A stretch of DNA of 64,000 bases from Brenneria goodwinii. Its GTDB lineage: Bacteria > Pseudomonadota > Gammaproteobacteria > Enterobacterales > Enterobacteriaceae. A model generated the notes under the pieces. That model saw only the letters and a program-made list of their open reading frames with translations, was not told the DNA's origin and did no database searches. A program made the position numbers and the translations under genes. The DNA lies in NCBI RefSeq assembly GCF_002291445.1, contig NZ_CP014137.1, forward strand, positions 4,836,001-4,900,000, written 5' to 3'. This document shows, piece after piece, positions 1 to 9,202 of the stretch (positions are counted from its first letter, which is position 1; every line of letters begins with the position of its first letter).

Positions 1-648
1 GGCCGCCAGTTTTATCGCCAGCAGGTTGCCGGTATAAGCGGTCATAAACATGGACGCGGTAATGTCGTTGACGTTACCGATACAGGTAATGAGAAACGTA
101 CCGATTTTACTGCGTGATGCATCATCCGGTCTTGAGTCGAAACTGCGTGAAAGCGAGTCGGCGATCGGGTAAATGATGCCGCCGCAGCGTGCGGTATTGC
201 TTGGCATGGCGGGGGAGAGCACCAAATCGGCGAATGCCAGGCCGTAAGCCAGCCCAAGCGTGCGCTTCCCCAACAGACGGATCATCTGTAATGCGATGCG
301 GCGGCCGAGCCCGGTCTTGATAAAGCCGCGGGCAATCATAAACGCAACGACGATCAGCCAGATCAGCGAACTGTTAAGCTCGCTGAGCGCGGTTTGTATT
401 GCGCCGCTGGCGGTTTTGTCGCCGGCGGCATAGGTCAGGGCGAAGATGGTGATGCTGATGATACCAATCGCCCCGATGGGCAGTACGTTGGCCACAATAC
501 AAATAATGGTGGCGACGAAAATAACAGCCGAATGCCAGGCTGCGAGACTAAGACCTTCTGGTGGCGAGAGTTGCCAGAAAATGCTGGCGATAATCAGAAT
601 AATTATTAACGGGAGCCAGTTCAGGCCGTATGACGTTTTGGTCTTCAT
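1..648 (-). CDS. DASS-family anion/dicarboxylate permease, C-terminus outside window
   Basis: Read on the minus strand, an ATG at 648 opens a frame of 216 codons that runs off the left edge, so only the N-terminal part is visible. It is an integral membrane protein: the first ~60 residues contain two strongly hydrophobic segments, followed by the stretches SSLIWLIVVAFMIARGF, PAMPSNTARCGG and CIGNVNDITASMF. The SxxANTAR-like segment is typical of the divalent anion:sodium symporter group (CitT/YbhI/TtdT relatives), which moves dicarboxylates or tricarboxylates across the inner membrane. The substrate cannot be told from this part. The start is supported by a purine-rich AAGGGGAA just upstream. 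It is transcribed in the same direction as the rha genes but lies ~440 bp beyond rhaM, so it is probably an independent unit. Confidence 0.8.
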   Translation of the reverse strand, partial: MKTKTSYGLNWLPLIIILIIASIFWQLSPPEGLSLAAWHSAVIFVATIICIVANVLPIGAIGIISITIFALTYAAGDKTASGAIQTALSELNSSLIWLIVVAFMIARGFIKTGLGRRIALQMIRLLGKRTLGLAYGLAFADLVLSPAMPSNTARCGGIIYPIADSLSRSFDSRPDDASRSKIGTFLITCIGNVNDITASMFMTAYTGNLLAIKLAA

Positions 649-1090
649 TCCCCTTTCCTTACTACATATCTGAAGAATTATTTAGCCTATGGTTCACAGC
701 ATATATAGGACTCTAAGAGGATATTCCTATACCGAATAGGAGTGAGAGAAAACAGTGCGATTATTGATTTAGATACGTTTTTAGAAATATTATTAGTTAA
801 GTAACTATTCGTTGCGCTGAATCATTTCAGCTCCCTTTGCTATGCCTGAAACCCTTATATTTTAGACGGGAAATAGAGGGAAGTATGGATGCGTAATGAA
901 TAATTGGTCTTATCTTTTTTAAAGTAAAACCAACTTTATTGTCACATTTCTTTGCTTGGGGGGATGGAAATTTTTGCCGGTCGGATGTTAACCGGCGCAT
1001 AGTTTCACTGGCGTGTTTACAGCGCGCGCAGAGGAAATACGGCGACAAATATTTGTCGCCGTATTGGGATGATAAGACGAAAAGGAAGCG
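649..1090. other. Intergenic region between rhaM and the permease gene
   Basis: About 440 bp, AT-rich near 650-800, with no convincing coding frame on either strand. It should contain the promoter of the leftward permease gene and the 3' end of the rha transcript. The segment at about 1029-1062 carries a GGCGACAAATATTTGTCGCC palindrome followed by GTATT, which could form a hairpin ending the rha transcript. Confidence 0.4.
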
Positions 1091-1405
1091 TTATTTCAGG
1101 TAAAAGACCTCTTTCAGCGTCTGGCTTATCGGGCTGTTATCCGGATTACTCGGCATAAGATCGCGCATTGATTTCCACCAGCGCTGGCAAACCTCGGTTT
1201 GGGAGACGGCTTCCCAGCGCGCTTCCGACTCGATATCGACGGTGGCAAAAAGCAGATGGCGTTCAGCGTCGAGATAAATGGCATAGTGATGAGCGCCGTG
1301 CTGTTTAAGAACGGCTTCCAGCTCCGGCCAAATCGGCGAATGACGACGTTGGTATTCCTCGTGGGCGTCGGGATTCACCTGCATGACAAAGGCTTTGCGG
1401 ATCAT
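1091..1405 (-). CDS. rhaM: L-rhamnose mutarotase
   Basis: The 104-residue product has the full length and motifs of RhaM (YiiL): the N-terminal MIRKAFVMQVNPDAHEEY, RRHSPIWPEL, and the C-terminal DLMPSNPDNSP segment. RhaM interconverts the alpha and beta anomers of L-rhamnose in the cytoplasm so that RhaA receives the form it uses. The start overlaps the stop of the preceding fucO-like remnant by four bases (ATGA), so translation was probably coupled to it. It is the last gene of the rhaBAD-(fucO)-rhaM operon and is expected to be induced with it through RhaS. Confidence 0.93.
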   Translation of the reverse strand: MIRKAFVMQVNPDAHEEYQRRHSPIWPELEAVLKQHGAHHYAIYLDAERHLLFATVDIESEARWEAVSQTEVCQRWWKSMRDLMPSNPDNSPISQTLKEVFYLK

Positions 1406-1725
1406 AATGCCTCCAGGTACAGCGCGCGCACCTCTTCACGCGAGGCGACGCGCGGGTTACATGGGGCGCACGGATCGGCCAGCGCTTTGTCCAGCCAGCC
1501 TTCAATATCGCTGGTTTTGATGCCCAATTGGCTGAAGCCGGAGGGGATCCCCACGCGGGCCGAGAGCGCGCGGATCGCCTCAATGGCCTGCTCTTCGCTC
1601 ATTCCCTGCGTATTCGCCCCCAGCGCCTTGCCCCATTTGTTCCCTGTAATCTGTTTCACCATATCGCCAATGGCGCCCGCGCCGTGAAAACTTATTTTGG
1701 GTAGTGTCAACATAAAACTCATCAA
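1402..1725 (-). pseudogene. Lactaldehyde reductase (FucO-like) reduced to its two ends by an in-frame internal deletion
   Basis: The 107-residue frame joins the first ~30 residues of an iron-dependent alcohol dehydrogenase (LPKISFHGAGAIGDMV...WGKAL) directly to the last ~75 residues of the same family (GMSEEQAIEAI...VGIPSGF...LADPCAPCNPR...ALYLEAL). Family members are about 380 residues, so roughly 275 internal residues are missing, including the whole metal-binding and NAD-binding core. The frame is kept across the junction, and translation can still couple to rhaM. In related bacteria this position, between rhaD and rhaM, holds an intact lactaldehyde reductase that reduces L-lactaldehyde from the RhaD reaction to 1,2-propanediol. 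The product here cannot be an active dehydrogenase. Confidence 0.8.
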
Positions 1726-1947
1726 TATCTCCTTAAACGTATTAATGCAGAGCCTGCGATGCGCAACACCGCCGGCGTATTCCGCGTTTGCGCCGCATCA
1801 GCCGGTACGTGAAGATGGACAAAGAAATTACGGCGAGCGGCATCAGACCTTCGTTCCCCAGGCGCGGTGGTAATCCGTCGTCTGGGGGACATTCCGCTAC
1901 CGCCTGGTGAACGGCGAATGATGTTGGAGAGTCAACGGCGCGGCTGA

Positions 1948-2772
1948 TTAAAGCTCCAAGGCGCTGGCGAGCGGCGTAACGCCGAAACGCTTACCAAGCG
2001 CAATCAGTTCATCCCGGCTGATAGTCTGTTTCATGCCGCCCATGGAAATCACTTTCACCAGTACCTCGGCGGATTTCTCGGCGGTATCGATCAGGCCGAA
2101 TGTCTCATCAAGCGTCGGTCCGCTGCCGAATACGCCATGGAATGGCCACAGTACCAGTGAATGCCTGGACATCTGGTTAGCGGTCGCCGTGCCGATTTCG
2201 TCGGTGCCCGGCACCATCCACGGCAGAATGCCCACGCCGTCCGGGAACACCACCAGGCACTCGGTGCTGCCTTCCCATAGCTTGCGGGTGATAATGTCGG
2301 AGTCGTTTTCCAGTACGTAGGTCAGGGCGATCAGGTTGGTCGCGTGGCAATGCATGATCACGTGATCTTTACCGCCGGTCGCTTTCATGCGCACGCTGTG
2401 CGACTGGAAGTGTGACGCCAGTTCAGACGTCGGCACCGCATCGTTCTCCAGTCCCCATAAAATGTGGTAGCCGGTTCCATTGCCGTCTACCCGCACCACG
2501 CCAAGATTACCGGCGGGATCAAGCTGTACGTTGCGGAAGAATTTGCCGGAGCCGGTAACGATAAACGGCGTGTCGGCCAAATCCGGCATCGGCTGGCTTA
2601 ACGCGATGTAACGCGGCTGTTGATGAAAATCCGCCTGATAGGGGGCGATATCGTCCGCGCTTAGACGCAGGGTAATGTTGCCGCCGTTGCGCTCATCCCA
2701 GCCTTTCAGCCAGGCGTCCGATGTTGCTTTAATCATGCCTTCTACAAACCAGGCGTTGAGGATGTTCTGCAT
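1948..2772 (-). CDS. rhaD: Rhamnulose-1-phosphate aldolase
   Basis: The 274-residue class II aldolase cleaves L-rhamnulose-1-phosphate to dihydroxyacetone phosphate and L-lactaldehyde in the cytoplasm. Recognisable are the N-terminal MQNILNAWFVEGMIKATSDAWLKGW, the zinc ligand region HVIMHCHATNL, and GTDEIGTATANQMSRHSLVLWPFHG near residue 200. Its length equals that of the E. coli enzyme. AAGGAAACTGAGACT precedes the ATG. It follows rhaA by ~20 bp. The next gene, which should handle the lactaldehyde product, is collapsed, so lactaldehyde must be disposed of by another enzyme. Confidence 0.96.
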   Translation of the reverse strand: MQNILNAWFVEGMIKATSDAWLKGWDERNGGNITLRLSADDIAPYQADFHQQPRYIALSQPMPDLADTPFIVTGSGKFFRNVQLDPAGNLGVVRVDGNGTGYHILWGLENDAVPTSELASHFQSHSVRMKATGGKDHVIMHCHATNLIALTYVLENDSDIITRKLWEGSTECLVVFPDGVGILPWMVPGTDEIGTATANQMSRHSLVLWPFHGVFGSGPTLDETFGLIDTAEKSAEVLVKVISMGGMKQTISRDELIALGKRFGVTPLASALEL

Positions 2773-2793
2773 AGTCTCAGTTTCCTTGTGGCA

Positions 2794-4053
2794 TTAACCG
2801 CGTTGACTCAGGATGTCTTTTTCATAGCGACGTACGTCGTTCAGCCATTGGGCGTCGGCCGGCGCATCATGCTGGTGGCAATACATTTCCCACACCGCCT
2901 GCCACGGCAGCGATTTTTGTTCTTCGAGCAGCGCCAAACGGGCGGTGTAATCGCCCTCCAGCTCCAGTTGACGGAGTTGCGCCGTCGGCTCCAACAGCGC
3001 GCGCAGCAGGGCTTTCTTCATATTCCGGGTGCCGATGACCCAGGCGGCGATACGGTTGATGGAGGCATCAAAAAAGTCGAGGCCGATATGCACGCGATCG
3101 AAAAGATCGTGACGAATAATCTCGCTGGCGATGGCCTGGGTTTCATCATCCAGCAGTACCACATGGTCGCTGTCCCAGCGAACGGGGCGGCTGACGTGCA
3201 GCAGCAGACGCGGTACGTACAATATGGCGCTGGAAATTTTGTCGGAGATCACTTCCGTCGGGTGGAAATGGCCGGCATCCAGGCACAGTGCGGTCTGGCG
3301 GCTGGCGGCATAACCAAGGTAAAACTCGTTGGAGCCGACGGTGTAGCTTTCGGCGCCGATGCCGAACAGTTTGCTCTCTACCGCGTCGATGTGGTGCGCC
3401 GGGTTAAGTTTCTCGGCAATAATGTCGTCCAGTGAGGCAAGCAGACGCTGGCGCGGGGCAAGGCGATCTATGGTGATATCTTTCATGCCGTCCGGGATCC
3501 AGATGTTCATCACCGACGGCGTGCCGAGCTGCTCGCCGAAATAGGCGGAGACTTTGCGGCTGGCCTGGCAGTGCTCAATCCAGAACCGGCGGATTTCATC
3601 ATTGGCGTGCGACAGCGTAAAGCCGTCGGCGCTCAGCGGGTGGGAGAAACATGTCGGATTAAAATCCAGCCCCATTTTGTTGTCTTTGGCCCATTCCACC
3701 CAGTTTTTAAAGTGTTCGGGTTTGATTTCGTTGCGCGCGACGGGCCTATCGGATTCCAGATAGATCGCATGCAGGTTCAACCGTTTTGGGCCGGGGATTA
3801 GGCTTAGCGCCCGGTCGAGATCGGCGCGGAGCTCGGTCGCGTTGCGCGCTTTGCCTGGGTAGTTGCCGGTGGCTTGGATGCCGCCGCTCAGGTCACCTTC
3901 CGGATTTTCAAATCCGGCGACGTCATCGCCCTGCCAGCAGTGCATCGACACCGGCAGACGATCGAGCTGGCGCATCGCCTCCTCGGCATCGACGCCGACG
4001 GCGGCAAAACGTATTTTCGCCAGTTCCCAGGCTTGATTGATATGAGTGATCAT
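2794..4053 (-). CDS. rhaA: L-rhamnose isomerase
   Basis: The product converts L-rhamnose to L-rhamnulose, the first committed step of rhamnose catabolism. It is a ~419-residue metal-dependent TIM-barrel enzyme with family signatures such as SMHCWQGDDV, GIQATGNYPGKARN, SHPLSADGFTLSHA, LDAGHFHPTEVISDK and VHIGLDFFDASINRIAAW. An in-frame TTG lies two codons upstream, but the ATG at 4053 overlaps the rhaB stop (ATGA) and has AAGGAG at the right distance, so it is preferred. It sits in the middle of the rhaBAD operon. Confidence 0.96.
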   Translation of the reverse strand: MITHINQAWELAKIRFAAVGVDAEEAMRQLDRLPVSMHCWQGDDVAGFENPEGDLSGGIQATGNYPGKARNATELRADLDRALSLIPGPKRLNLHAIYLESDRPVARNEIKPEHFKNWVEWAKDNKMGLDFNPTCFSHPLSADGFTLSHANDEIRRFWIEHCQASRKVSAYFGEQLGTPSVMNIWIPDGMKDITIDRLAPRQRLLASLDDIIAEKLNPAHHIDAVESKLFGIGAESYTVGSNEFYLGYAASRQTALCLDAGHFHPTEVISDKISSAILYVPRLLLHVSRPVRWDSDHVVLLDDETQAIASEIIRHDLFDRVHIGLDFFDASINRIAAWVIGTRNMKKALLRALLEPTAQLRQLELEGDYTARLALLEEQKSLPWQAVWEMYCHQHDAPADAQWLNDVRRYEKDILSQRG

Positions 4054-5558
4054 GCACAACGCTCCTTACTTGTTTGACGGTTTTGCTGAAACTGCGCGAC
4101 AACACGGGCAATTTCACTCTCGGTATGGGGGGAAAAGTGGTGGAGTTCGCTATTTTTGGTTATCAGCGCGCGCAACGCGTCGACATTGGCGACTTCACCC
4201 AACGCCATCAACTGACAGCCGATGTTGCCCAGCGTGGAGGCTTCAATCGGTCCGCTAATCACCGGAATACCGCAGGCATCGGCACACAGTTGATTGAGAA
4301 AATGGTTCTGGCTGCCGCCGCCGACAATGTGCAGCGCGGTAAACGGTTTATGGCGAAGTTCAGCCAGTTCATTGAGCACGCTGGCATACGACAGCGCCAG
4401 GCTGTCAAAAATACAGCGAGCCAGTTCGCAGTCGGTTTCGGGGATTGGCTGGCGGCTTTCGCGGCACGCGGCCTGGATCTCCCGGCTCATGTTTTCCGGG
4501 TTGATAAAACGATCGTCATTGGGGTTGATCGCCGAACGGCAAACGGGGATCAGCCGGGCGCGCTGGATCAGATCGTCAAGATCGGATACCGCCATCTCTT
4601 TGGCGATCCGTTGCAGCAGCCACATCCCCATAATGTTCTTCAACACCCGATAGCGGCCTTCCGCACCGCCTTCGTTGGTTATGTTGGCGGCCAGCGCCTT
4701 GGCGCTGGTGTACGGGGTCCGGCTTTCAAAGCCGATCAGCGACCAGGTGCCGGATGAGAGATAGGCCGCATCATCGCCCGCCAGCGGGGCGGCAATCACC
4801 GCGCTGGCGGTATCGTGCGAGGCGACGGAGATCACCGGGATCTTATCGCCCGCGCGATTTACCCAATGGCCGATAACGTTGCCGGGCGGCGTAGGGGCGC
4901 CAAACCAGCGTGATGGAATCCCCGCCCAGCCGAGCAGGCGCTCGTCCCAAGCGTCGGTGTGGATATTCACCATTTGAGTGGTGGTGGCGTTGGTGTACTC
5001 CCAATTCAGCGCGCCAGTGAGGCGGAAAGCGAAATAATCCGGGATGAGCAGCGCATGGGCCGCCTGTTCACGCCATCCCGGTTGTTGCTCTGCCAGGGCG
5101 CGGAATTGATAAAGCGTATTGAACGGCAGAAACTGAATACCGCTACGGCGATAAATCTCATCGCGGCCAATTTCCTGCTGCGCGCGATCCATCACGCCAT
5201 CGGTACGGTTGTCGCGGTAGGAGATCGGCAAACCGACGCGGTTTCCGTCGCGATCGATCAGCACATAATCGACACCCCAGGTGTCGATGCCGATGCTGTC
5301 AATGGAGGGATATTCGTCGCAGGCTTTCTGCAATCCGCAGCGGATTTCATTTTCCAGCTCGTCCACCTGCCAGGCGACATGACCGTCAACCGATTCCAGA
5401 CAGTTGGCGAAGCGGTGGATTTCCCGCAATACCAGATTGTTACGTTTGCTGTCGTAACAGGCGAGCATGACGCGTCCGCTGGACGCGCCCAGGTCAACGG
5501 CGACACAATGTCGCGAGGATATATTGGGTCGTGGGGCCTCATTGGGGCGGAAGGGCAT
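4050..5558 (-). CDS. rhaB: Rhamnulokinase
   Basis: The FGGY-family kinase phosphorylates L-rhamnulose to L-rhamnulose-1-phosphate using ATP. Visible are VAVDLGASSGRVMLA near the N-terminus, IDTWGVDYVLID, HALLIPDYFAFRLTG, SVASHDTASAV, YLSSGTWSL and LHIVGGGSQN. The ATG at 5558 has AGGA nine bases upstream. A GTG eight codons earlier (5582) is open but lacks a better site. Relative to E. coli RhaB there is a short N-terminal extension of about 13 residues before the conserved RHCVAVDLG. It is the first gene of the rhaBAD operon, with RhaS and CRP sites upstream. Confidence 0.95.
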   Translation of the reverse strand: MPFRPNEAPRPNISSRHCVAVDLGASSGRVMLACYDSKRNNLVLREIHRFANCLESVDGHVAWQVDELENEIRCGLQKACDEYPSIDSIGIDTWGVDYVLIDRDGNRVGLPISYRDNRTDGVMDRAQQEIGRDEIYRRSGIQFLPFNTLYQFRALAEQQPGWREQAAHALLIPDYFAFRLTGALNWEYTNATTTQMVNIHTDAWDERLLGWAGIPSRWFGAPTPPGNVIGHWVNRAGDKIPVISVASHDTASAVIAAPLAGDDAAYLSSGTWSLIGFESRTPYTSAKALAANITNEGGAEGRYRVLKNIMGMWLLQRIAKEMAVSDLDDLIQRARLIPVCRSAINPNDDRFINPENMSREIQAACRESRQPIPETDCELARCIFDSLALSYASVLNELAELRHKPFTALHIVGGGSQNHFLNQLCADACGIPVISGPIEASTLGNIGCQLMALGEVANVDALRALITKNSELHHFSPHTESEIARVVAQFQQNRQTSKERCA

Positions 5559-5623
5559 AATGGGTATCCTGATATCAATCACTGCCCATCAGTCTAAAAA
5601 TATCCTTCTGCGCCGGCCTTCAT

Positions 5624-5690
5624 GTTACTGACATTTCCTCTGCGTGGTTGGCAAAGGGACAAAGGTGAACGTGAGTAACCTCACAAAAAG
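5624..5690. promoter_or_regulatory. RhaS operator and CRP site of the rhaBAD promoter region
   Basis: Between divergent rhaB and rhaS, the stretch at 5624-5664 contains GTTACTGACA and GTTGGCAAAGGGA. These match by eye the two half-sites of the E. coli rhaBAD RhaS operator. Immediately beyond it, CGTGAGTAACCTCACA (5670-5685) fits the CRP consensus TGTGA-N6-TCACA with one mismatch. The arrangement operator-then-CRP, reading away from rhaB, matches E. coli. This supports rhamnose-dependent activation by RhaS plus catabolite control. Confidence 0.7.
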
Positions 5691-5862
5691 TGACTTCATG
5701 TGGCGCATCTCCACCTGTGACGGCTACCGCATTTCCGAGTAATTTCCGGCCATTCTTGAAAATCGAACCGAGTTTGCGTGTTTTGACGTCGAAAATTTAA
5801 GGTACGGATGAGAATCGTTATCTACTATCTCACCATACGTTACGGTGGTGTTGGAGGTGATA

Positions 5863-6693
5863 ATGACCGTTTTACGCAGCGTTGATTTTTTCCCTTCCGG
5901 CAACGCATCGGTGGCGATTGAGCCGCGGTTGCCGCAGCCGGAATTTCCTGAGCACCATCATGACTTCTACGAAATCGTGATTGTCGAACATGGTACGGGA
6001 ACTCATGTCTTTAACGGCCAGCCTTATACGCTGAGCGGCGGCTCGATCTGCTTCGTGCGCGATTATGACCGGCATCTGTTTGAGCACACTGAAAATCTTT
6101 GTCTGACCAATGTGCTGTACCGCGCGCCGGACGCGTTCTGTTTCCTGGCCGGCCTGGATAAATTGCTGCCGCAGGAACAGGATGGCAATTATCCGTCCCA
6201 CTGGCGGGTTAACCAGAACACGTTGCAGCAGATAAAACGGTTTATCGATCGGCTGGAAGCGCTGGGGGATGATGCCGGCACCCATGCTATCGCCGAGCGC
6301 GAAATTCTGTTTATGCAGTTGCTGGTGCTGTTGAGTAAAAGCAGCTTTGGCGACGCCGTCCATGACGACAATGGGCGTCTGAATCACCTGATCGCCTGGC
6401 TGGACGATCACTTTACCGAGACGGTTTGCTGGGAACAGCTCGCCAGCCAGTTCAACCTATCGCTGCGCACGTTACACCGGCAGCTCAAACAGCAGACCGG
6501 CCTTACGCCTCAACGTTATCTCAATCGGCTGAGGTTGATGAAAGCGCGCCATTTGCTGCGGCATAGCGATGAGAATGTTACCGATATCGCGTTCCAGTGT
6601 GGTTTTGGCGACAGTAATCATTTTTCCACTTTGTTCAAGCGTGAGTTTTCCCACTCACCACAGGCGATGCGTCTGGGCATGACGGCCAACTGA
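5863..6693 (+). CDS. rhaS: L-rhamnose-responsive activator of rhaBAD, AraC family
   Basis: The ~276-residue regulator has an N-terminal cupin sugar-sensing domain (FPEHHHDFYEIVIVEHGTG, FVRDYDRHLFE). Its C-terminal AraC DNA-binding domain carries two helix-turn-helix units (LSLRTLHRQLKQQTGLTPQRY and VTDIAFQCGFGDSNHFS). The ATG at 5863 is chosen over the upstream GTG at 5845 because it aligns with RhaS of E. coli and has GGAGGTG five bases upstream. RhaS with L-rhamnose activates rhaBAD. It is followed by rhaR after ~57 bp in the same direction. Confidence 0.94.
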   Translation: MTVLRSVDFFPSGNASVAIEPRLPQPEFPEHHHDFYEIVIVEHGTGTHVFNGQPYTLSGGSICFVRDYDRHLFEHTENLCLTNVLYRAPDAFCFLAGLDKLLPQEQDGNYPSHWRVNQNTLQQIKRFIDRLEALGDDAGTHAIAEREILFMQLLVLLSKSSFGDAVHDDNGRLNHLIAWLDDHFTETVCWEQLASQFNLSLRTLHRQLKQQTGLTPQRYLNRLRLMKARHLLRHSDENVTDIAFQCGFGDSNHFSTLFKREFSHSPQAMRLGMTAN

Positions 6694-6750
6694 CGGTAAG
6701 AATGCGAAAGGGGTCACCGTTTTTTACGGCAAAAAAGCGGATAATGATTG

Positions 6751-7656
6751 ATGGCCTTTTGTGGGGTAATTGCCGTGACCGCTCAATTGATCCTGAAAAA
6801 AGATGACTTCTTTGCATCCGCCTCCCAGCCGGTGGCGGTGGCGGATCGCTATCCGCAAAACGTCTTTGCTGAACATACGCACGAATTTTGCGAATTGGTG
6901 TTGGTGTGGCACGGCAACGGTCTGCATGTGCTCAATGACCGGCCTTATCGGATCACCTGTGGAGATCTGTTTTATATCCGGGCGGAAGATCGTCACAGCT
7001 ACGAATCGGTTAACAATTTGACCCTGCATAACATCATCTATTGCCCTGAGCGGCTGCAGTTGAATGTCGACTGGCGGGAGTTACTGCAACCTAAACTGCC
7101 GCAGGGCAGCGATCCCCGCTGGCGGCTGAGTAGTCATGGCATGGCGCAGGCACGCCAGGTGATTGGTCAGATTGAGCATGAAAGCCTAAAGCACGATCGG
7201 TTGTCCCGCTACTTTTTGGAAAGCCTGTTCCTGAATCTCACCATTACGTTGTGTCGTCACCGTTACCAACCCGTGAATGCCGACCGCCTGGCGGAAGGGG
7301 AAAAGATCGACCTGTTGATGGCGGAGCTGGGGAATAGTTTCGATAGTCCATTTAACTTTCAAGCCTTCTGCCATCAGCATCAGGTGGCAGAACGCCCGTT
7401 ACGCCAGCTATTCCGCGAGCAAACCGGGATGACGATCGGCCAGTATTTGCGTCAGTTGCGAATTTGTCAGGCTAAATACCTGTTGCGTCATAATGACATG
7501 TTAATCAGCGAGATAGCCGTACATTGCGGCTTCGAGGACAGTAACTATTTCTCGGTGGTATTTACCAAGGAGACGGGGATGACGCCGCGGCTGTGGCGCC
7601 AGCAATGTGGCGTTCGATCCGCTGAGAAGGAAAAAGCGTTCTCGCGTACCGAATAG
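6751..7656 (+). CDS. rhaR: L-rhamnose-responsive activator of rhaSR, AraC family
   Basis: The ~301-residue AraC-family protein has a cupin domain (VFAEHTHEFCELVLVWHGNGLHVLNDRPYR) and a C-terminal double helix-turn-helix (ERPLRQLFREQTGMTIGQYLRQ, ISEIAVHCGFEDSNYFSVVF). RhaR activates transcription of rhaSR in response to L-rhamnose. The ATG at 6751 aligns with the E. coli start (MAFC). A TTG one codon earlier is also open. The N-terminus is ~12 residues shorter than in E. coli. No rhamnose transporter gene adjoins rhaSR here; rhaR is followed directly by the convergent lysC. Confidence 0.92.
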   Translation: MAFCGVIAVTAQLILKKDDFFASASQPVAVADRYPQNVFAEHTHEFCELVLVWHGNGLHVLNDRPYRITCGDLFYIRAEDRHSYESVNNLTLHNIIYCPERLQLNVDWRELLQPKLPQGSDPRWRLSSHGMAQARQVIGQIEHESLKHDRLSRYFLESLFLNLTITLCRHRYQPVNADRLAEGEKIDLLMAELGNSFDSPFNFQAFCHQHQVAERPLRQLFREQTGMTIGQYLRQLRICQAKYLLRHNDMLISEIAVHCGFEDSNYFSVVFTKETGMTPRLWRQQCGVRSAEKEKAFSRTE

Positions 7657-7679
7657 TTTTCCGCAGGGGAAATGTTGTT

Positions 7680-7710
7680 GCCGATATCAGACGCGGCGCC
7701 TGATATCGGC
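7680..7710. terminator. Bidirectional hairpin between convergent rhaR and lysC
   Basis: Perfect 11-bp arms GCCGATATCAG and CTGATATCGGC enclose a 9-nt loop exactly between the ends of rhaR and lysC. There is no strong T-run on either side, so termination efficiency is uncertain. Position and symmetry suggest a shared transcript end. Confidence 0.6.
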
Positions 7711-7721
7711 ATGAGGAAACG

Positions 7722-9083
7722 TTATTCAAACAAGCTGCGGTGCAGCGTTTGTACTACACGTTCGGCGTCGCCGCCGGGAACCAGGAAGCACAGGTTGTTG
7801 CTGCTGGCGCCATAGCAAATCAAGCGGATACTAAACGGCTCCAGTACGCCGAAGACCTCTTTGCCCACCCCGCAGGCCTGAGAAAGTTTGTTGCCGATTA
7901 ACGCCACCAGCGACAGATTCTCTTCCACTTCGACCCGGCACAGCGAAGACAGTTCGGTCAACAGCGCGCTGGACAGCAGGCTGCCGCCGGTTGAGGTTGA
8001 GCCTGTGGTATCCAGCGTCAATGCCACATTCACTTCTGAGGTGGTGATCAAATCCACCGAGATGTTATGACGGGCCAGAATGCTGAACACCTCGGCCAGG
8101 AAACCGCGCGCATGCAACATATTGAGGCTGTGCAGCGTGAGCAGCGTCTGTTTGCGGCGCAGCGCCAGCGCGCGGAATAACGGCGGGTTTTCCGTTTTGT
8201 TGCACACCAGCGTACCGCCCGCGGCGGGATCTTTACTGGAGCCGACAAACACAGGAATAGCGCTGCGCACCGCAGGCAGCAGCGTCGCCGGATGCAGCAC
8301 TTTCGCGCCGAAGGTCGCCATTTCGGCCGCTTCTTCAAACATAATCTGATCGATGCGCTTGGCCGCCGGCACCACGCGCGGATCGGTGGTATAGATACCA
8401 GGAACATCGGTCCAGATATCAATACGGGCGGCATTCAGGGCTTCACCCAGCAATGCGGCGGTATAATCGCTGCCGCCGCGTCCCAGGGTGGTGGTCCGGC
8501 CTTTGGCTTCACTGCCGATAAACCCTTGTGTAATGATTAATCCTTTATCCAAACGCGGCTGCAACTGACTGCGAGTCAGTTCCCCCAATGCCGCGCAATC
8601 GGGTTCCGCGCGCCCGAAATGGTCGTTGGTGCGCATGACTTTACGGACGTCAAACCATTCGGCAATCACGTCACGCTGGCGCAGGACTTCAACAAACAGC
8701 AGCGTCGACATCAGTTCGCCATGACTGACCAATTCATCCGTCAACGCGTTTGAGGTCGCCAGGGCAGCCGCTTCAGACAACGTCGTAACATTCTCAAGCA
8801 TGCGGTCGATTTCATCGCGGATCACCGCAGGTTCCGCCAGCCGATCGATGATGGCATATTGGATTTTACGAATCTGATCCAGAAGATGAAGACGTTGTTC
8901 CTGACTCTGGCCTTCTGCCAGAGCAACCAACAAATTGGTGACGCCGGCAGAGGCGGACAGCACCACAACCCGGACATCGGGGTTGGACAACACAACATCC
9001 GCGCTGTGGTTCATGGCGTCAAAATCAGCAACACTGGTGCCGCCGAATTTGGCGATAATAGTAGGGTTGGCTTGTTCGGACAT
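7722..9083 (-). CDS. lysC: Lysine-sensitive aspartokinase III
   Basis: The 453-residue enzyme phosphorylates L-aspartate, the entry step to lysine, threonine and methionine. The kinase motif KFGGTSVADFDAMN starts at residue ~12. LGRGGSDYTAALL and the C-terminal tandem ACT domains (LHSLNMLHARGFLAEVFSILARHNISVDLITTSEV and LSLVALIGNKLSQACGVGKEVF) are present, giving lysine feedback inhibition. It is monofunctional, without a fused homoserine dehydrogenase. A lysine riboswitch lies in its leader. Confidence 0.97.
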   Translation of the reverse strand: MSEQANPTIIAKFGGTSVADFDAMNHSADVVLSNPDVRVVVLSASAGVTNLLVALAEGQSQEQRLHLLDQIRKIQYAIIDRLAEPAVIRDEIDRMLENVTTLSEAAALATSNALTDELVSHGELMSTLLFVEVLRQRDVIAEWFDVRKVMRTNDHFGRAEPDCAALGELTRSQLQPRLDKGLIITQGFIGSEAKGRTTTLGRGGSDYTAALLGEALNAARIDIWTDVPGIYTTDPRVVPAAKRIDQIMFEEAAEMATFGAKVLHPATLLPAVRSAIPVFVGSSKDPAAGGTLVCNKTENPPLFRALALRRKQTLLTLHSLNMLHARGFLAEVFSILARHNISVDLITTSEVNVALTLDTTGSTSTGGSLLSSALLTELSSLCRVEVEENLSLVALIGNKLSQACGVGKEVFGVLEPFSIRLICYGASSNNLCFLVPGGDAERVVQTLHRSLFE

Positions 9084-9202
9084 TTAAAAAAACCTCGTGC
9101 AGGGGGCTATTGTTTTCATTTTAACAACAGCGGTTATTAATCAGCCTTGGCACAAGGAAAGAGCGGTAAACAGGGAGCAGGCGTAGAAAGCAAAACTACG
9201 AT

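Noticed and set aside
2788..3435. 215-codon plus-strand frame opposite rhaA
   Set aside because: Antisense to a well-conserved gene, without conserved motifs. Similar long shadows lie opposite rhaB, frdA, pgi and mscM.
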